A DNA stretch of 64,000 nt, taken from contig CAZSLC010000006.1 in NCBI GenBank assembly GCA_964607675.1, forward strand, positions 1-64,000. The letters are read 5' to 3'. The DNA is from CAZSLC01 sp964607675. GTDB taxonomy: Bacteria; Bacteroidota; Bacteroidia; Bacteroidales; UBA932. A model generated the notes under the pieces. It made no database searches. It worked only from the letters and a program-made list of their open reading frames with translations, and was not told the origin of the DNA. Positions 45,390 to 53,505 of the stretch are shown here, one piece after another. The first letter of the stretch is position 1. Each line of letters opens with the position of its first letter. The translations under genes were made by a program, and so were the position numbers.

Positions 45390-46580
45390 CTATAGTTTGA
45401 TAATAATTTTTTTCTTATACAGCCACATTGCCATCAACGTAAATATTGTGACATATATTAAGGCATACATTAGTGAGGCATATTCATTGTTGCCGAATAT
45501 CGAAACACAGCAATTATTGTAAAACCATGAGGCGGCACTTGTTGTTTTCTCCACTATCTCACCACTTTCTGTTACTGCATCGTAACTCCATTTTATAATT
45601 CTTCCGAAGACTTTAGAAAACACACCAGCCATAACGAAAGCAAATAGAGGATTCATCCCCATTGCCTTAAATGGGGTAAATAGTCTCTCTTTCCCCTTAA
45701 TATCTATAAAATAGATAAATAATGAGAGCATAAGTATTGCCCAACCTCCAGCATAGAGGACATACGAGCCGCTCCATAGTGGTTTGTTTATTGGCAGCCA
45801 TATACTCAATATCGATCCAAGTCCCAGGCAAATAAGTCCTATTGTGTAGCTCTTTGCAACAGCATCACTTTTATTTTGGCTATTTCTAATTATTGAACCA
45901 AGTAGGTAGCCCAGTAGCACTGTTGCTGAGCCAGAAATTGCACCAAGTATCCCTTCAGGGTCAAATGGTATTCCAAATCCGTGGTAAACATGGGTTTTCC
46001 CCACCAATGCCACATCTATCGGACCAGCGATATTACCATTTAAAGTACTCCACCCCTCACCTCCAAATATGGCAAGGATGATCCAATGGAGAACAATTAG
46101 CACCCCAATCCCAAACACAATTTTCTTCGGCTTTTTCAACCATAGGGCGATGAAACCACCCAAAATATAGCACATTGCAATTCGTTGCAAAACGCCAAAA
46201 ATACGAATATGTTGGAGCCATTGGGTATAATTCTCCCCGAAGGAAATATTCGGATCGAGGGTGGTGGGATAAAAAGGGAAGGCATTTAGCCCCAGACCAA
46301 CGAGGAAAATAAGCAACCCCCTTTTTAGCAATTTCTTCACCGATTGGACGGTAATTCCCTCTTGGTATTTTGCAAATGAAAAAGCCATAGCCGCTCCGAC
46401 GCAGAATAGAAAGAATGGAAAAACCAAGTCAGTAGGGGTGCAGCCATTCCATGCTGCATGTTTGAGAGGGGGAAAAATGTGTCCCCATGAGCCTGGATTG
46501 TTGACAAGAATCATCCCTGCAACTGTCATCCCACGGAGAACATCAAGTGCTATATATCGTGTTGAAGTAGAGTTTGTCAT
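45390..46580 (-). CDS. NagX-like (DUF5009/HGSNAT-type) membrane acyltransferase
   Basis: A 396-residue protein with about ten to eleven transmembrane helices. The opening RYIALDVLRGMTVAGMILVN, then NGCTPTDLVFPFFLFCVGAAM, is the signature of the heparan-alpha-glucosaminide N-acetyltransferase-like family (NagX in GlcNAc-utilisation loci). Such proteins probably transfer an acetyl group across the membrane onto amino sugars, although this has been shown directly only for the lysosomal relative. It sits 2 nt after the PHP gene and 4 nt before the phosphoesterase gene. Confidence 0.85.
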   Translation of the reverse strand: MTNSTSTRYIALDVLRGMTVAGMILVNNPGSWGHIFPPLKHAAWNGCTPTDLVFPFFLFCVGAAMAFSFAKYQEGITVQSVKKLLKRGLLIFLVGLGLNAFPFYPTTLDPNISFGENYTQWLQHIRIFGVLQRIAMCYILGGFIALWLKKPKKIVFGIGVLIVLHWIILAIFGGEGWSTLNGNIAGPIDVALVGKTHVYHGFGIPFDPEGILGAISGSATVLLGYLLGSIIRNSQNKSDAVAKSYTIGLICLGLGSILSIWLPINKPLWSGSYVLYAGGWAILMLSLFIYFIDIKGKERLFTPFKAMGMNPLFAFVMAGVFSKVFGRIIKWSYDAVTESGEIVEKTTSAASWFYNNCCVSIFGNNEYASLMYALIYVTIFTLMAMWLYKKKIIIKL

Positions 46581-46582
46581 AT

Positions 46583-47671
46583 TTATAATTTTAATTCAAA
46601 GGTTGGGTTGGTAAATTGACGATATTGCATATTGAGAACCATTATTTCTACACTGCTTTTTGTTTTAGGGAAGGAGAGAGGGATGGAACTAAGGGGCTCA
46701 ATGGTATAAATTGCTTTTCCAATTTTAATGATAAATGGGAATGAACACTTATTGTTAATGGTGAAAAAATCTACCTTCTCATCTGAATGTTCTTTTTTGA
46801 AGGAAATAGTTGCCCTGAAAAATTTTTCCAACAACTCTTTGCGACCAAAAAAAGTTCTGTCTGTATATCCAAGTGTCAGACCATTGTTTAGAGCATCTCT
46901 CACCCCTTTTGGAGTGCTTTCTTTTGTAAATAGCAATGTGAGTGGGCGATGTTCTGGATATTCGGTAACAATAGGGGCGTGGGCATCTGAGGCACTAATT
47001 ACTGTGAGGTTTCTATCAATAGCCCAATCTAATACAACGGGGTAGAACTCATTGTGGTTAGCAACCTCAATCCCTTTTATCATTTTGCTATTTAGAATGT
47101 CTTCCTGGAATGGAGTTATTTTACAACTGTCAACAGCCCATCCAGGGTGATTGAAAGTGATGAAAGAGCCTTGTTTATAGGCTATAGTGATAGCCTCTTT
47201 CGGGTCATCAACTTTGATTTTATTGACATCTGATACAAAAAGTGCATTAAAGTGTCCAATTTGACCTTGTTTACGAGTAATCTCACATCCTGGGATTAGT
47301 ATAATACCGAGCTCGTGAGCCCTATCCTTTGCAATTTTATAAGTGAGATTCAAATCTTCTGGAAGGTATTTTTTATTAGGACGATACTCAATGTGGTCTG
47401 TAATGGAAATCACATCAATCCCTTCAGCAAATGCCTCTTCAACTCTGAAAACAGGCCATACATCTCCATCGGAGAACACACTATGCATATGCAGGTCGGC
47501 AGTCAAGATTGTGTAATCATCCACCTTGGGTATAATTATCCCCTTTTGAGTAAGTGGTCTTTTGGTAGAGATGAAAAGTTTATTACCATCTCCAGCATTG
47601 AGGGTCTGTCCCACAATCTTTATAGGAGATATGCAGATAAGTAATAAAAAGAATAAATAAATTTTTTTCAT
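46583..47671 (-). CDS. PHP-domain phosphoesterase, exported
   Basis: A 362-residue protein with a signal peptide (about 1-22, ending IVGQ) and a PHP metal-dependent hydrolase core. Metal ligands are visible in DLHMHSVFSDGD, ITDHIEY, IPGCEITR, FNHPGW and SASDAHAP. A C-terminal beta-rich domain (about 280-362) follows. Exported PHP proteins of Bacteroidota resemble the Sb-PDE phosphodiesterase type; the substrate here is unknown. It is first of a three-gene minus-strand run ending at 44888. Confidence 0.85.
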   Translation of the reverse strand: MKKIYLFFLLLICISPIKIVGQTLNAGDGNKLFISTKRPLTQKGIIIPKVDDYTILTADLHMHSVFSDGDVWPVFRVEEAFAEGIDVISITDHIEYRPNKKYLPEDLNLTYKIAKDRAHELGIILIPGCEITRKQGQIGHFNALFVSDVNKIKVDDPKEAITIAYKQGSFITFNHPGWAVDSCKITPFQEDILNSKMIKGIEVANHNEFYPVVLDWAIDRNLTVISASDAHAPIVTEYPEHRPLTLLFTKESTPKGVRDALNNGLTLGYTDRTFFGRKELLEKFFRATISFKKEHSDEKVDFFTINNKCSFPFIIKIGKAIYTIEPLSSIPLSFPKTKSSVEIMVLNMQYRQFTNPTFELKL

Positions 47672-47742
47672 ATATTTTCAATATTAATAATACAATCAAA
47701 GAGGGCATAACCCTAAAAACGAGTAAATTTAACTATAATTTA

Positions 47743-47750
47743 TAAATTTG
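47743..47750 (+). promoter_or_regulatory. -7 box directly before rsmE (leaderless-type)
   Basis: TAAATTTG followed by CATT and then the rsmE ATG at 47755. With only four bases between box and start codon, the predicted transcript has no 5' untranslated leader. Confidence 0.5.
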
Positions 47751-47754
47751 CATT

Positions 47755-48495
47755 ATGGAAATATTTTATTCAAACAATATAGGCAGAGATGAATTAACCC
47801 TATCTGAAGAGGAGTCTATCCATTGTATCAGAGTGTTAAGACATAAAAATAAGGACATTGTGAAAGTGAGTGGAGGGGATGGTAACTTATATAAATGTGA
47901 AATAATAGATGATAATGTTAGGGGGGCATGTTTGAAGATACTCTCAATAGAGGGGGGAGTAGGAAAGCATAATTATTTCCTCCATGTAGCAGTAGCACCC
48001 ACAAAAAACATTGATAGATTTGAATGGTTTCTTGAAAAAAGCACAGAAATAGGGATAGACCAAATCACACCTTTACTGTGTGAAAGATCGGAGAGAAAAA
48101 TAATAAAGGATGAAAGATGCCAAAAGGTGGTCATTTCAGCAGCGAAACAATCTTTAAAATGCTCTATACCTCATGTCAATGCTCTAACCCCCTTTAAGGA
48201 ATTAGTTAATAAATTAACATCGTTTGATGGTCTTAAATTGATAGCGCACTGCGATAGTGGAGAGAGGATACTATTGATGGATATCCTTCGTGATGATGAA
48301 AGGTCTCCAAAGAGGGTAGCTATTTTAATTGGACCAGAAGGGGACTTCTCTCAACATGAAATAGACTTAGCAATAGAAAATGGCTTTGTCCCTGTATCCC
48401 TTGGGGATTCTCGTTTAAGAACAGAAACAGCCGCACTAATGAGTGCAGCTGCTATGTATTATTTGGAGAGTCTTCTACAACCCTCTGAAAAGTAG
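47755..48495 (+). CDS. rsmE: 16S rRNA m3U1498 methyltransferase
   Basis: A 246-residue SPOUT methyltransferase. It has an N-terminal PUA-like domain (about 1-70, EESIHCIRVLRHK) and a knotted C-terminal SAM-binding region with PTKNIDRFEWFLEKSTEIGI, ILIGPEGDFSQHEIDLA and SLGDSRLRTETAA, all typical RsmE motifs. It methylates U1498 of 16S rRNA. It is preceded immediately by a -7 box, suggesting leaderless translation. Its stop codon overlaps the 3' end of the converging tRNA-Met gene. Confidence 0.95.
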   Translation: MEIFYSNNIGRDELTLSEEESIHCIRVLRHKNKDIVKVSGGDGNLYKCEIIDDNVRGACLKILSIEGGVGKHNYFLHVAVAPTKNIDRFEWFLEKSTEIGIDQITPLLCERSERKIIKDERCQKVVISAAKQSLKCSIPHVNALTPFKELVNKLTSFDGLKLIAHCDSGERILLMDILRDDERSPKRVAILIGPEGDFSQHEIDLAIENGFVPVSLGDSRLRTETAALMSAAAMYYLESLLQPSEK

Positions 48496-48566
48496 CGAGA
48501 CCCGGGATTGAACCGGGGACCTCATGATTATGAATCATGCGCTCTAACCAGCTGAGCTATCTCGCC
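48493..48566 (-). tRNA. tRNA-Met (CAU anticodon)
   Basis: A 74-nt cloverleaf on the minus strand: acceptor GGCGAGA/TCTCGCT (first pair G-U), D stem GCTC/GAGC, anticodon stem CATGA/TCATG with loop TTCATAA (anticodon CAT), T stem CCCGG/CCGGG with TTCAATC, discriminator A. CCA is not encoded. The shape and AUGAUU-CAU-AAUCAU arm suggest elongator Met, though a CAU anticodon could be lysidine-modified Ile2. Its 3' three nucleotides coincide with the rsmE stop codon on the other strand. Confidence 0.93.
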
Positions 48567-48580
48567 ATGAATTGGGAGCG

Positions 48581-48611
48581 CAAAGGTAGATAAATTTTAT
48601 AAAATTCCAAA
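48581..48611 (-). promoter_or_regulatory. -33/-7 promoter of tRNA-Met
   Basis: On the minus strand, TTTG (48608-48611) is followed by a 19-nt spacer and TACCTTTG (48581-48588), a full match to the Bacteroidota vegetative promoter. The tRNA 5' end lies 14 nt downstream of the box. Confidence 0.75.
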
Positions 48612-48615
48612 AAAG

Positions 48616-49107
48616 TTACTCTTCTTTGTATAGTAATACTGAGGCAAATGCCTCAACACCCTCTTCTCTTCCAACAAAACCCAGTTTTTCAGTTGTAGTA
48701 GCCTTCACGGAGACTTGATTTATCTCCACAAACATCAAAGATGCAATTGTCTCTCTCATATATTGCACCATATCAGCTATTTTAGGTTTTTGTAGAGCAA
48801 TAGTTATATCGGCATTTCCAACTACATATCCCTCAATTTTCATAAGTTCAACAACTCTTGAAAGTAGTATTCTACTATCAATGTCCTTATATATAGGGGA
48901 GTCGTCTGGGAACTGAATACCTATGTCACCTAAAGCTAAAGCACCAAGTATGGCGTCGCACAATGCGTGTATGACCACATCTCCATCCGAATGGGCAGGA
49001 CACCCTTTGTGATGCTTAATTTCGACACCCCCCAAGACAAATCTAAATCCCTCTTCAAGTGGGTGAATATCATATCCGTTACCTATTCTAATATTTGTTG
49101 ACTTCAT
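48616..49107 (-). CDS. ispF: 2-C-methyl-D-erythritol 2,4-cyclodiphosphate synthase
   Basis: A 163-residue IspF of the MEP isoprenoid pathway, forming the cyclic diphosphate and releasing CMP. Marks: RIGNGYDIHPL (zinc-binding Asp and His), HKGCPAHSDGDVVIHALCDAILGA, GDIGIQFPDDS and SVKATTTEKLGFVGREEG. An in-frame GTG at 49128 exists, but the -7 box at 49128-49135 overlaps it, so the ATG at 49107 is preferred. The usual fused or adjacent ispD is absent here. Confidence 0.95.
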   Translation of the reverse strand: MKSTNIRIGNGYDIHPLEEGFRFVLGGVEIKHHKGCPAHSDGDVVIHALCDAILGALALGDIGIQFPDDSPIYKDIDSRILLSRVVELMKIEGYVVGNADITIALQKPKIADMVQYMRETIASLMFVEINQVSVKATTTEKLGFVGREEGVEAFASVLLYKEE

Positions 49108-49127
49108 AGTATCTTTTATTTTACTCA

Positions 49128-49135
49128 CAAAAGTA
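49128..49135 (-). promoter_or_regulatory. -7 box for ispF
   Basis: Minus-strand TACTTTTG, 20 nt before the ATG at 49107. It overlaps the alternative GTG start at 49128, which argues against that start. Confidence 0.5.
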
Positions 49136-49143
49136 AAAATTAT

Positions 49144-49151
49144 TACCTTTG
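49144..49151 (+). promoter_or_regulatory. -7 box for the 49173-mutL operon
   Basis: TACCTTTG, 21 nt before the ATG at 49173. It overlaps an upstream in-frame TTG (49149), which supports the ATG as the real start, and is divergent with the ispF box. Confidence 0.5.
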
Positions 49152-49172
49152 TTGCAATTAAAACAAATTACT

Positions 49173-49508
49173 ATGGGTCTAAATATTAGTTTTTTCAAAA
49201 CGCCTAAGCACAGAGTGTTTAATTATCAACCCATTTATTATGATGAGAGGAAAGAGCATTTGGAAAAATTGCAAGATGATGCACAAAGGGAGAAGGCTTT
49301 AAGAGAGGGGAGAGATTGGAGAGAAGAGAGATACATCCCAGGAAGAAGCATCAGAGGTAGTTTTAGGGAGGCTAATGAAAGGAATAAAAGACATTCGATG
49401 AGTCCTTCTGTCAGAAAAATTGTCACATTGGTTTCAATGGTAATTCTTTTTGTCATGGTTTATTATTTTGCCAGATATTCTGGATGGTTTCTTTCATTGT
49501 TTCAATAG
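49173..49508 (+). CDS. small membrane protein, gene upstream of mutL
   Basis: A 111-residue protein with no enzyme motif. The cytoplasmic part (about 1-78) is highly charged and probably helical (KEHLEKLQDDAQREKALREG). One transmembrane helix (about 84-101, IVTLVSMVILFVMVYYFA) is followed by a short aromatic tail. It ends 4 nt before mutL. I do not know its function; the tight spacing suggests cotranscription with mutL and the rhomboid gene. Confidence 0.8.
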   Translation: MGLNISFFKTPKHRVFNYQPIYYDERKEHLEKLQDDAQREKALREGRDWREERYIPGRSIRGSFREANERNKRHSMSPSVRKIVTLVSMVILFVMVYYFARYSGWFLSLFQ

Positions 49509-49512
49509 TTAA

Positions 49513-51234
49513 ATGTTAAAAGTTCTTCCATCATACATTTCCAACCTTATTGCGGCGGGTGAGGTTGTGCAAAGACCTGCCTCAGTAGTAAAAGAGTTAG
49601 TAGAGAATTCCATTGATGCTGGTGCAGATAAAATTTCAATTATAATCGGAGATTCAGGGCGAACACTTATTCAAGTGATAGACAATGGGTCGGGTATGTC
49701 CATGGAGGAGGGGGTTCTCTCTTTTGAGAGGCATGCAACTTCTAAAATTGCGGAGGCAGAAGACCTCCATTCCATTATCACATATGGTTTTAGAGGTGAG
49801 GCACTTGCCTCCATTGCAGCTGTCGCCCAGGTTACAATGCGTACTCGTAAAGTGGGTGAAGAGTTAGGGGCAGAGATTCAATTTGCAGAATCAAAATTGG
49901 TGGAAAAGAGTGAAATAGCTTCTCCAGAGGGGACAAATATTGCAGTAAGGAATATTTTCTACAATGTCCCTGCAAGGAGAAAATTCCTTAAATCAGATAG
50001 TTCGGAGTTTCGTCAAATAGTAGCAGAAACATCGAGGATAGCAATTTCTCATCCAGAGGTGGCCTTGAAGTTGGTTCACAATGACAAAGAGGTCCTCAAT
50101 TTTGGCTGCGTAAAAAACCTTAAACAGAGGCTACTTGAGGTTGCTGGGAAATCGATGGCCTCGGAGCTTGTTGATATTTCGTCTCAAAGTTCTATCATCA
50201 CCATCGGAGGGTATATCGGAAAACCAGAAGATGCAAAAAAGAGTTCTGGAGCACAGTATTTCTTTGTAAACGGGAGATTTTTCAGATCCCCATATTTTCA
50301 TAAATCCCTTGTTTCTGCCTACGATGGATTGATTCCTGAGGGGACAATTCCCTCATATTTCATATTCTTCGAAGTCAACCCTGAGGAGATAGATATCAAC
50401 ATTCATCCAGCCAAAACTGAGGTAAAATTTGAAAATGAATCAATAATTTATGAGATACTAAGATCGGCGGTTAAAGAGGCAATAGGTAAAAATTCGTTGT
50501 GCCCTTCAATTGATTTTGACCTTGAAGGGGCACCAGAGATACCAATAGTTCACAGCGGTGGAGAAAGGGTTCAGCCACCTAAAATCAATTATGATCCCCT
50601 CTTTGATCCATTTCAGGCTGAGCGGGGTGCATCTGAACTGATATGTGAAGACAGAGCAGCAAAATCAAAAACACTTATGCAGGTGCATGGGAAGTACATA
50701 TTGACAACTGTAAAGTCGGGATTGCTAATGATACACATTTCGAGGGCGAGGGAACGTATTTTATATGAACGTTTTTTAAAAGACATTGACAATTCAACCC
50801 CTATCTCTCAACAAGTATTATTCCCGCAAAACATTGATTTAGATTACAATTCGTATTCTCTAATATCAGAAAACATAGAAAAGATACTGCTATTGGGATT
50901 TGATATTCAACCAATTGGAGAGACCTCTGTAGAAGTGTGTGGAGTCCCTGATGGATTCCCATCAGATCCTGGATATACCCAAGAGGCTATTTACAATTTA
51001 TTAGAAATTCTCTCAAATGATATATCAACAGCAGCTATTAAGGCGGATGTTAGGGAAAATATGGCACGAAAATTGGCAAGGACAGCAGTTGGAGGTAATT
51101 ATGGCTCAATCAGTGATATTGAAGCTCAAATGATAGTAGATTCTCTCTTTGCTTGCAGCGAACCAGACAGGACACCAGATGGAAGACTTTGTATGTCGAT
51201 AATAACTTTAGAAGATTTAGATAGAAAAATATAA
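49513..51234 (+). CDS. mutL: DNA mismatch repair protein MutL
   Basis: A 573-residue MutL. The GHKL ATPase domain (about 1-330) has ELVENSIDAGA, VIDNGSGM and YGFRGEALASIAAVA, then NVPARRKFLK and VNGRFFRSPYF; the dimerisation domain follows (about 385-573). In most nicking-type MutL proteins the latter contains DQHA(x)2E(x)4E. Here the aligned stretch reads IHISRARERILYE, so the Asp, Gln and His are lost while the two Glu remain. It may therefore lack endonuclease activity. MutL links MutS mismatch recognition to downstream repair steps. Confidence 0.95.
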   Translation: MLKVLPSYISNLIAAGEVVQRPASVVKELVENSIDAGADKISIIIGDSGRTLIQVIDNGSGMSMEEGVLSFERHATSKIAEAEDLHSIITYGFRGEALASIAAVAQVTMRTRKVGEELGAEIQFAESKLVEKSEIASPEGTNIAVRNIFYNVPARRKFLKSDSSEFRQIVAETSRIAISHPEVALKLVHNDKEVLNFGCVKNLKQRLLEVAGKSMASELVDISSQSSIITIGGYIGKPEDAKKSSGAQYFFVNGRFFRSPYFHKSLVSAYDGLIPEGTIPSYFIFFEVNPEEIDINIHPAKTEVKFENESIIYEILRSAVKEAIGKNSLCPSIDFDLEGAPEIPIVHSGGERVQPPKINYDPLFDPFQAERGASELICEDRAAKSKTLMQVHGKYILTTVKSGLLMIHISRARERILYERFLKDIDNSTPISQQVLFPQNIDLDYNSYSLISENIEKILLLGFDIQPIGETSVEVCGVPDGFPSDPGYTQEAIYNLLEILSNDISTAAIKADVRENMARKLARTAVGGNYGSISDIEAQMIVDSLFACSEPDRTPDGRLCMSIITLEDLDRKI

Positions 51235-51235
51235 T

Positions 51236-51880
51236 ATGGCGAATTTTGGATTTCAAAGGCGTTTTGCGCCACCAGTAGTGAAAAACCTTATTATTATCAA
51301 TGTTATAATGCTCATTGCAACATATATCATTGGTGACGATATGTATAGATTGATGGCATTGTTTTATGTGGGTTCGGATCTTTTTAAACCATATCAGATA
51401 ATCACTCATATGTTTATGCACGGAGGATTCTTTCACCTTTTTTTCAATATGTACACACTTTGGATTTTTGGGAGTGTTTTGGAGAATATGTGGGGTAGCA
51501 AGAAATTTTTCCTTTATTACATGGTGACAGGACTCGGTGCAGCCGCATTACACGAATTTGTAATGTATCTTCAGACTTTAGGAGGTGACCCTACCACTAT
51601 AATGTCAATCATGATGACCCCGACAGTGGGGGCTTCTGGAGCTATTTATGGACTTTTGCTTGCGTATGGGATGTTATTCCCTAACAATGTGCTGCAACTC
51701 ATTTTCCCTCCAATAGCATTGAAAGCTAAGTGGTTTGTTCTCATTTTTGGGGCAATTGAACTATTGTTGGGAATCACTGGTTCAGGAGGAAATGTTGCCC
51801 ATTTTGCCCATTTAGGAGGGATGATATTTGGCTTGTTATTGATTTTATATTGGAAAAAGAAAAACAGACTGTATTATTAA
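51236..51880 (+). CDS. rhomboid-family intramembrane serine protease
   Basis: A 214-residue protein with about six transmembrane helices. The catalytic dyad is S134 in VGASGAIYGLL and H192 in VAHFAHLGGMIFG, and the HMFMHGGFFHLFFNMYTLWIFG block is the conserved rhomboid segment. It cleaves transmembrane helices of unknown substrates. It starts 1 nt after the mutL stop, a neighbour relationship I recall as common in Bacteroidales. Confidence 0.93.
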   Translation: MANFGFQRRFAPPVVKNLIIINVIMLIATYIIGDDMYRLMALFYVGSDLFKPYQIITHMFMHGGFFHLFFNMYTLWIFGSVLENMWGSKKFFLYYMVTGLGAAALHEFVMYLQTLGGDPTTIMSIMMTPTVGASGAIYGLLLAYGMLFPNNVLQLIFPPIALKAKWFVLIFGAIELLLGITGSGGNVAHFAHLGGMIFGLLLILYWKKKNRLYY

Positions 51881-51892
51881 TGTATTTAGATT

Positions 51893-52942
51893 ATGAAATT
51901 CATTTTTAGGTTGATATTATTGATATTTGCCACAGCACTTGTATTTGGGTATTTATCACTATTTATTAATCCAACTAAAATATGGATTTTGAGTTTCTTT
52001 GGGCTATATTTTATCCCAATAGTAATCATCAACTTGGTATTATTAATAATAGCAGTTTTATGCCGTTCGAAAAGTGCATGGATCACTGTTGTTGCCATTC
52101 TTCCGTCATTCCTTTTTTTTGACAATTTCATAGGATTAAATAAAAATGATGACAATCGCAAACTCCCATCAAATAGTTTAAAAATATTGACATATAATGT
52201 GGGTAGATTCATTTATGACACTGAACATCCCTCACAAGATCAATGTATGCACCATATAATAGACTATATCTCAACTCAGCAACCAAGTATCATAGCTCTA
52301 CAAGAATTTTCCATTGCAGATACCTCTGAAATTGAAGAATTATTGCCAGAATATCCATACAGACAGCACCATTTGATTAAAATTAAGAATGAATATTTTG
52401 GAAACATAACCTTTAGTAAATATCCCATAATAGGTGGTGGAAAAATAAGTTTTAAAAAAAGTACCAATCTTTCCATTTTTTCAGACATAAGAATAAATGG
52501 TTCCATGGTGAGAATTTATAATAATCATTTACAATCATACAACATTTCGTTAGGTAGTTTGATAAACAAACTAAAAAGGAGCTTTTCAGATACCTCTGAT
52601 GAAATAATCAATCTCCATGAAAAGATGATAATTTCAAATTCCAAAAGGGCAGAACAAGTAAACATTGTGTTAGAACATATCGAGAAGAGCCCTTTCATAT
52701 CTATTGTATGTGGAGATTTTAACGATACCCCAATGTCATACACCTACCACATGTTGAGTAAAGGGAGAAAAGATACATTCAAAGAGGCTGGTGAAGGGTT
52801 CAGTGGAACATATTCATTTCTATGGCCATTGTTGAGAATAGACTATATCTTAGTTCCAGAAGCCTATACAGTATATGAGCATATAACATTTAAAGAAAAA
52901 TATTCAGATCATTATCCAGTGATATCATCTATATCTATATAA
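51893..52942 (+). CDS. endonuclease/exonuclease/phosphatase-family membrane protein
   Basis: A 349-residue protein. Two or three N-terminal transmembrane helices (about 5-85) anchor an EEP-type hydrolase domain (about 95-349): LTYNVGRF, IIALQEFS, VCGDFNDTP and SDHYPVISSI supply the usual metal-binding and catalytic residues. The position after the helices suggests action at the membrane, perhaps on a lipid or phosphodiester; nuclease activity is not implied. It follows the rhomboid gene by 12 nt and precedes the TsaC-type gene by 2 nt. Confidence 0.88.
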   Translation: MKFIFRLILLIFATALVFGYLSLFINPTKIWILSFFGLYFIPIVIINLVLLIIAVLCRSKSAWITVVAILPSFLFFDNFIGLNKNDDNRKLPSNSLKILTYNVGRFIYDTEHPSQDQCMHHIIDYISTQQPSIIALQEFSIADTSEIEELLPEYPYRQHHLIKIKNEYFGNITFSKYPIIGGGKISFKKSTNLSIFSDIRINGSMVRIYNNHLQSYNISLGSLINKLKRSFSDTSDEIINLHEKMIISNSKRAEQVNIVLEHIEKSPFISIVCGDFNDTPMSYTYHMLSKGRKDTFKEAGEGFSGTYSFLWPLLRIDYILVPEAYTVYEHITFKEKYSDHYPVISSISI

Positions 52943-52944
52943 CT

Positions 52945-53505
52945 ATGACAGACAGATTAAACGAAGCAATTAAAATTTTAAAAGAGGGAGGAATTATACT
53001 CTATCCCACCGACACAATATGGGGATTAGGGTGTGATGCCACTAATCCAGATGCAGTAGAGAAAATCTTTCAATTAAAGAAAAGAAGCGACTCCAAAAGT
53101 CTTATTACACTCGCTTCTGACCTTGACATGATATGCAGATATGTTAAAGAGATACCAGAGATGGCACCACAGTTAGTGGAGATTTCAACAACTCCCCTTA
53201 CAATAATATACCCCGAAGGGATAAATCTTGCCATTAACCTTTTAGCGGAGGATCGTAGTGTGGCAATAAGGATCCCAATGAATGATTTTTGCATCACTTT
53301 AATCAAAAAATTTAGAAAACCGATAGTATCTACATCAGCCAATATCTCTGGGCAACCATTTCCAAAACGGTATCAAGATATCTCTAAAGAAATAATAGAC
53401 TCAGTAGATTGGATAGCAGATCCAATCTATGAAGAGGGTGCTACCAAATCACCTTCATCCATCATCAAACTTGGGATCGACAATCAAATTAAAGTGATAA
53501 GATGA
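52945..53505 (+). CDS. tsaC: L-threonylcarbamoyladenylate synthase (TsaC/YwlC type)
   Basis: A 186-residue YrdC-fold protein: YPTDTIWGLGCDATNPDAVEKIFQLKKR, then STSANISGQPFP. It makes threonylcarbamoyl-AMP from threonine, bicarbonate and ATP, the first step of the tRNA t6A pathway served also by TsaE in this window. The C-terminal Sua5 domain of longer homologues is absent. It overlaps the following GH18 gene by 4 nt. Confidence 0.93.
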   Translation: MTDRLNEAIKILKEGGIILYPTDTIWGLGCDATNPDAVEKIFQLKKRSDSKSLITLASDLDMICRYVKEIPEMAPQLVEISTTPLTIIYPEGINLAINLLAEDRSVAIRIPMNDFCITLIKKFRKPIVSTSANISGQPFPKRYQDISKEIIDSVDWIADPIYEEGATKSPSSIIKLGIDNQIKVIR

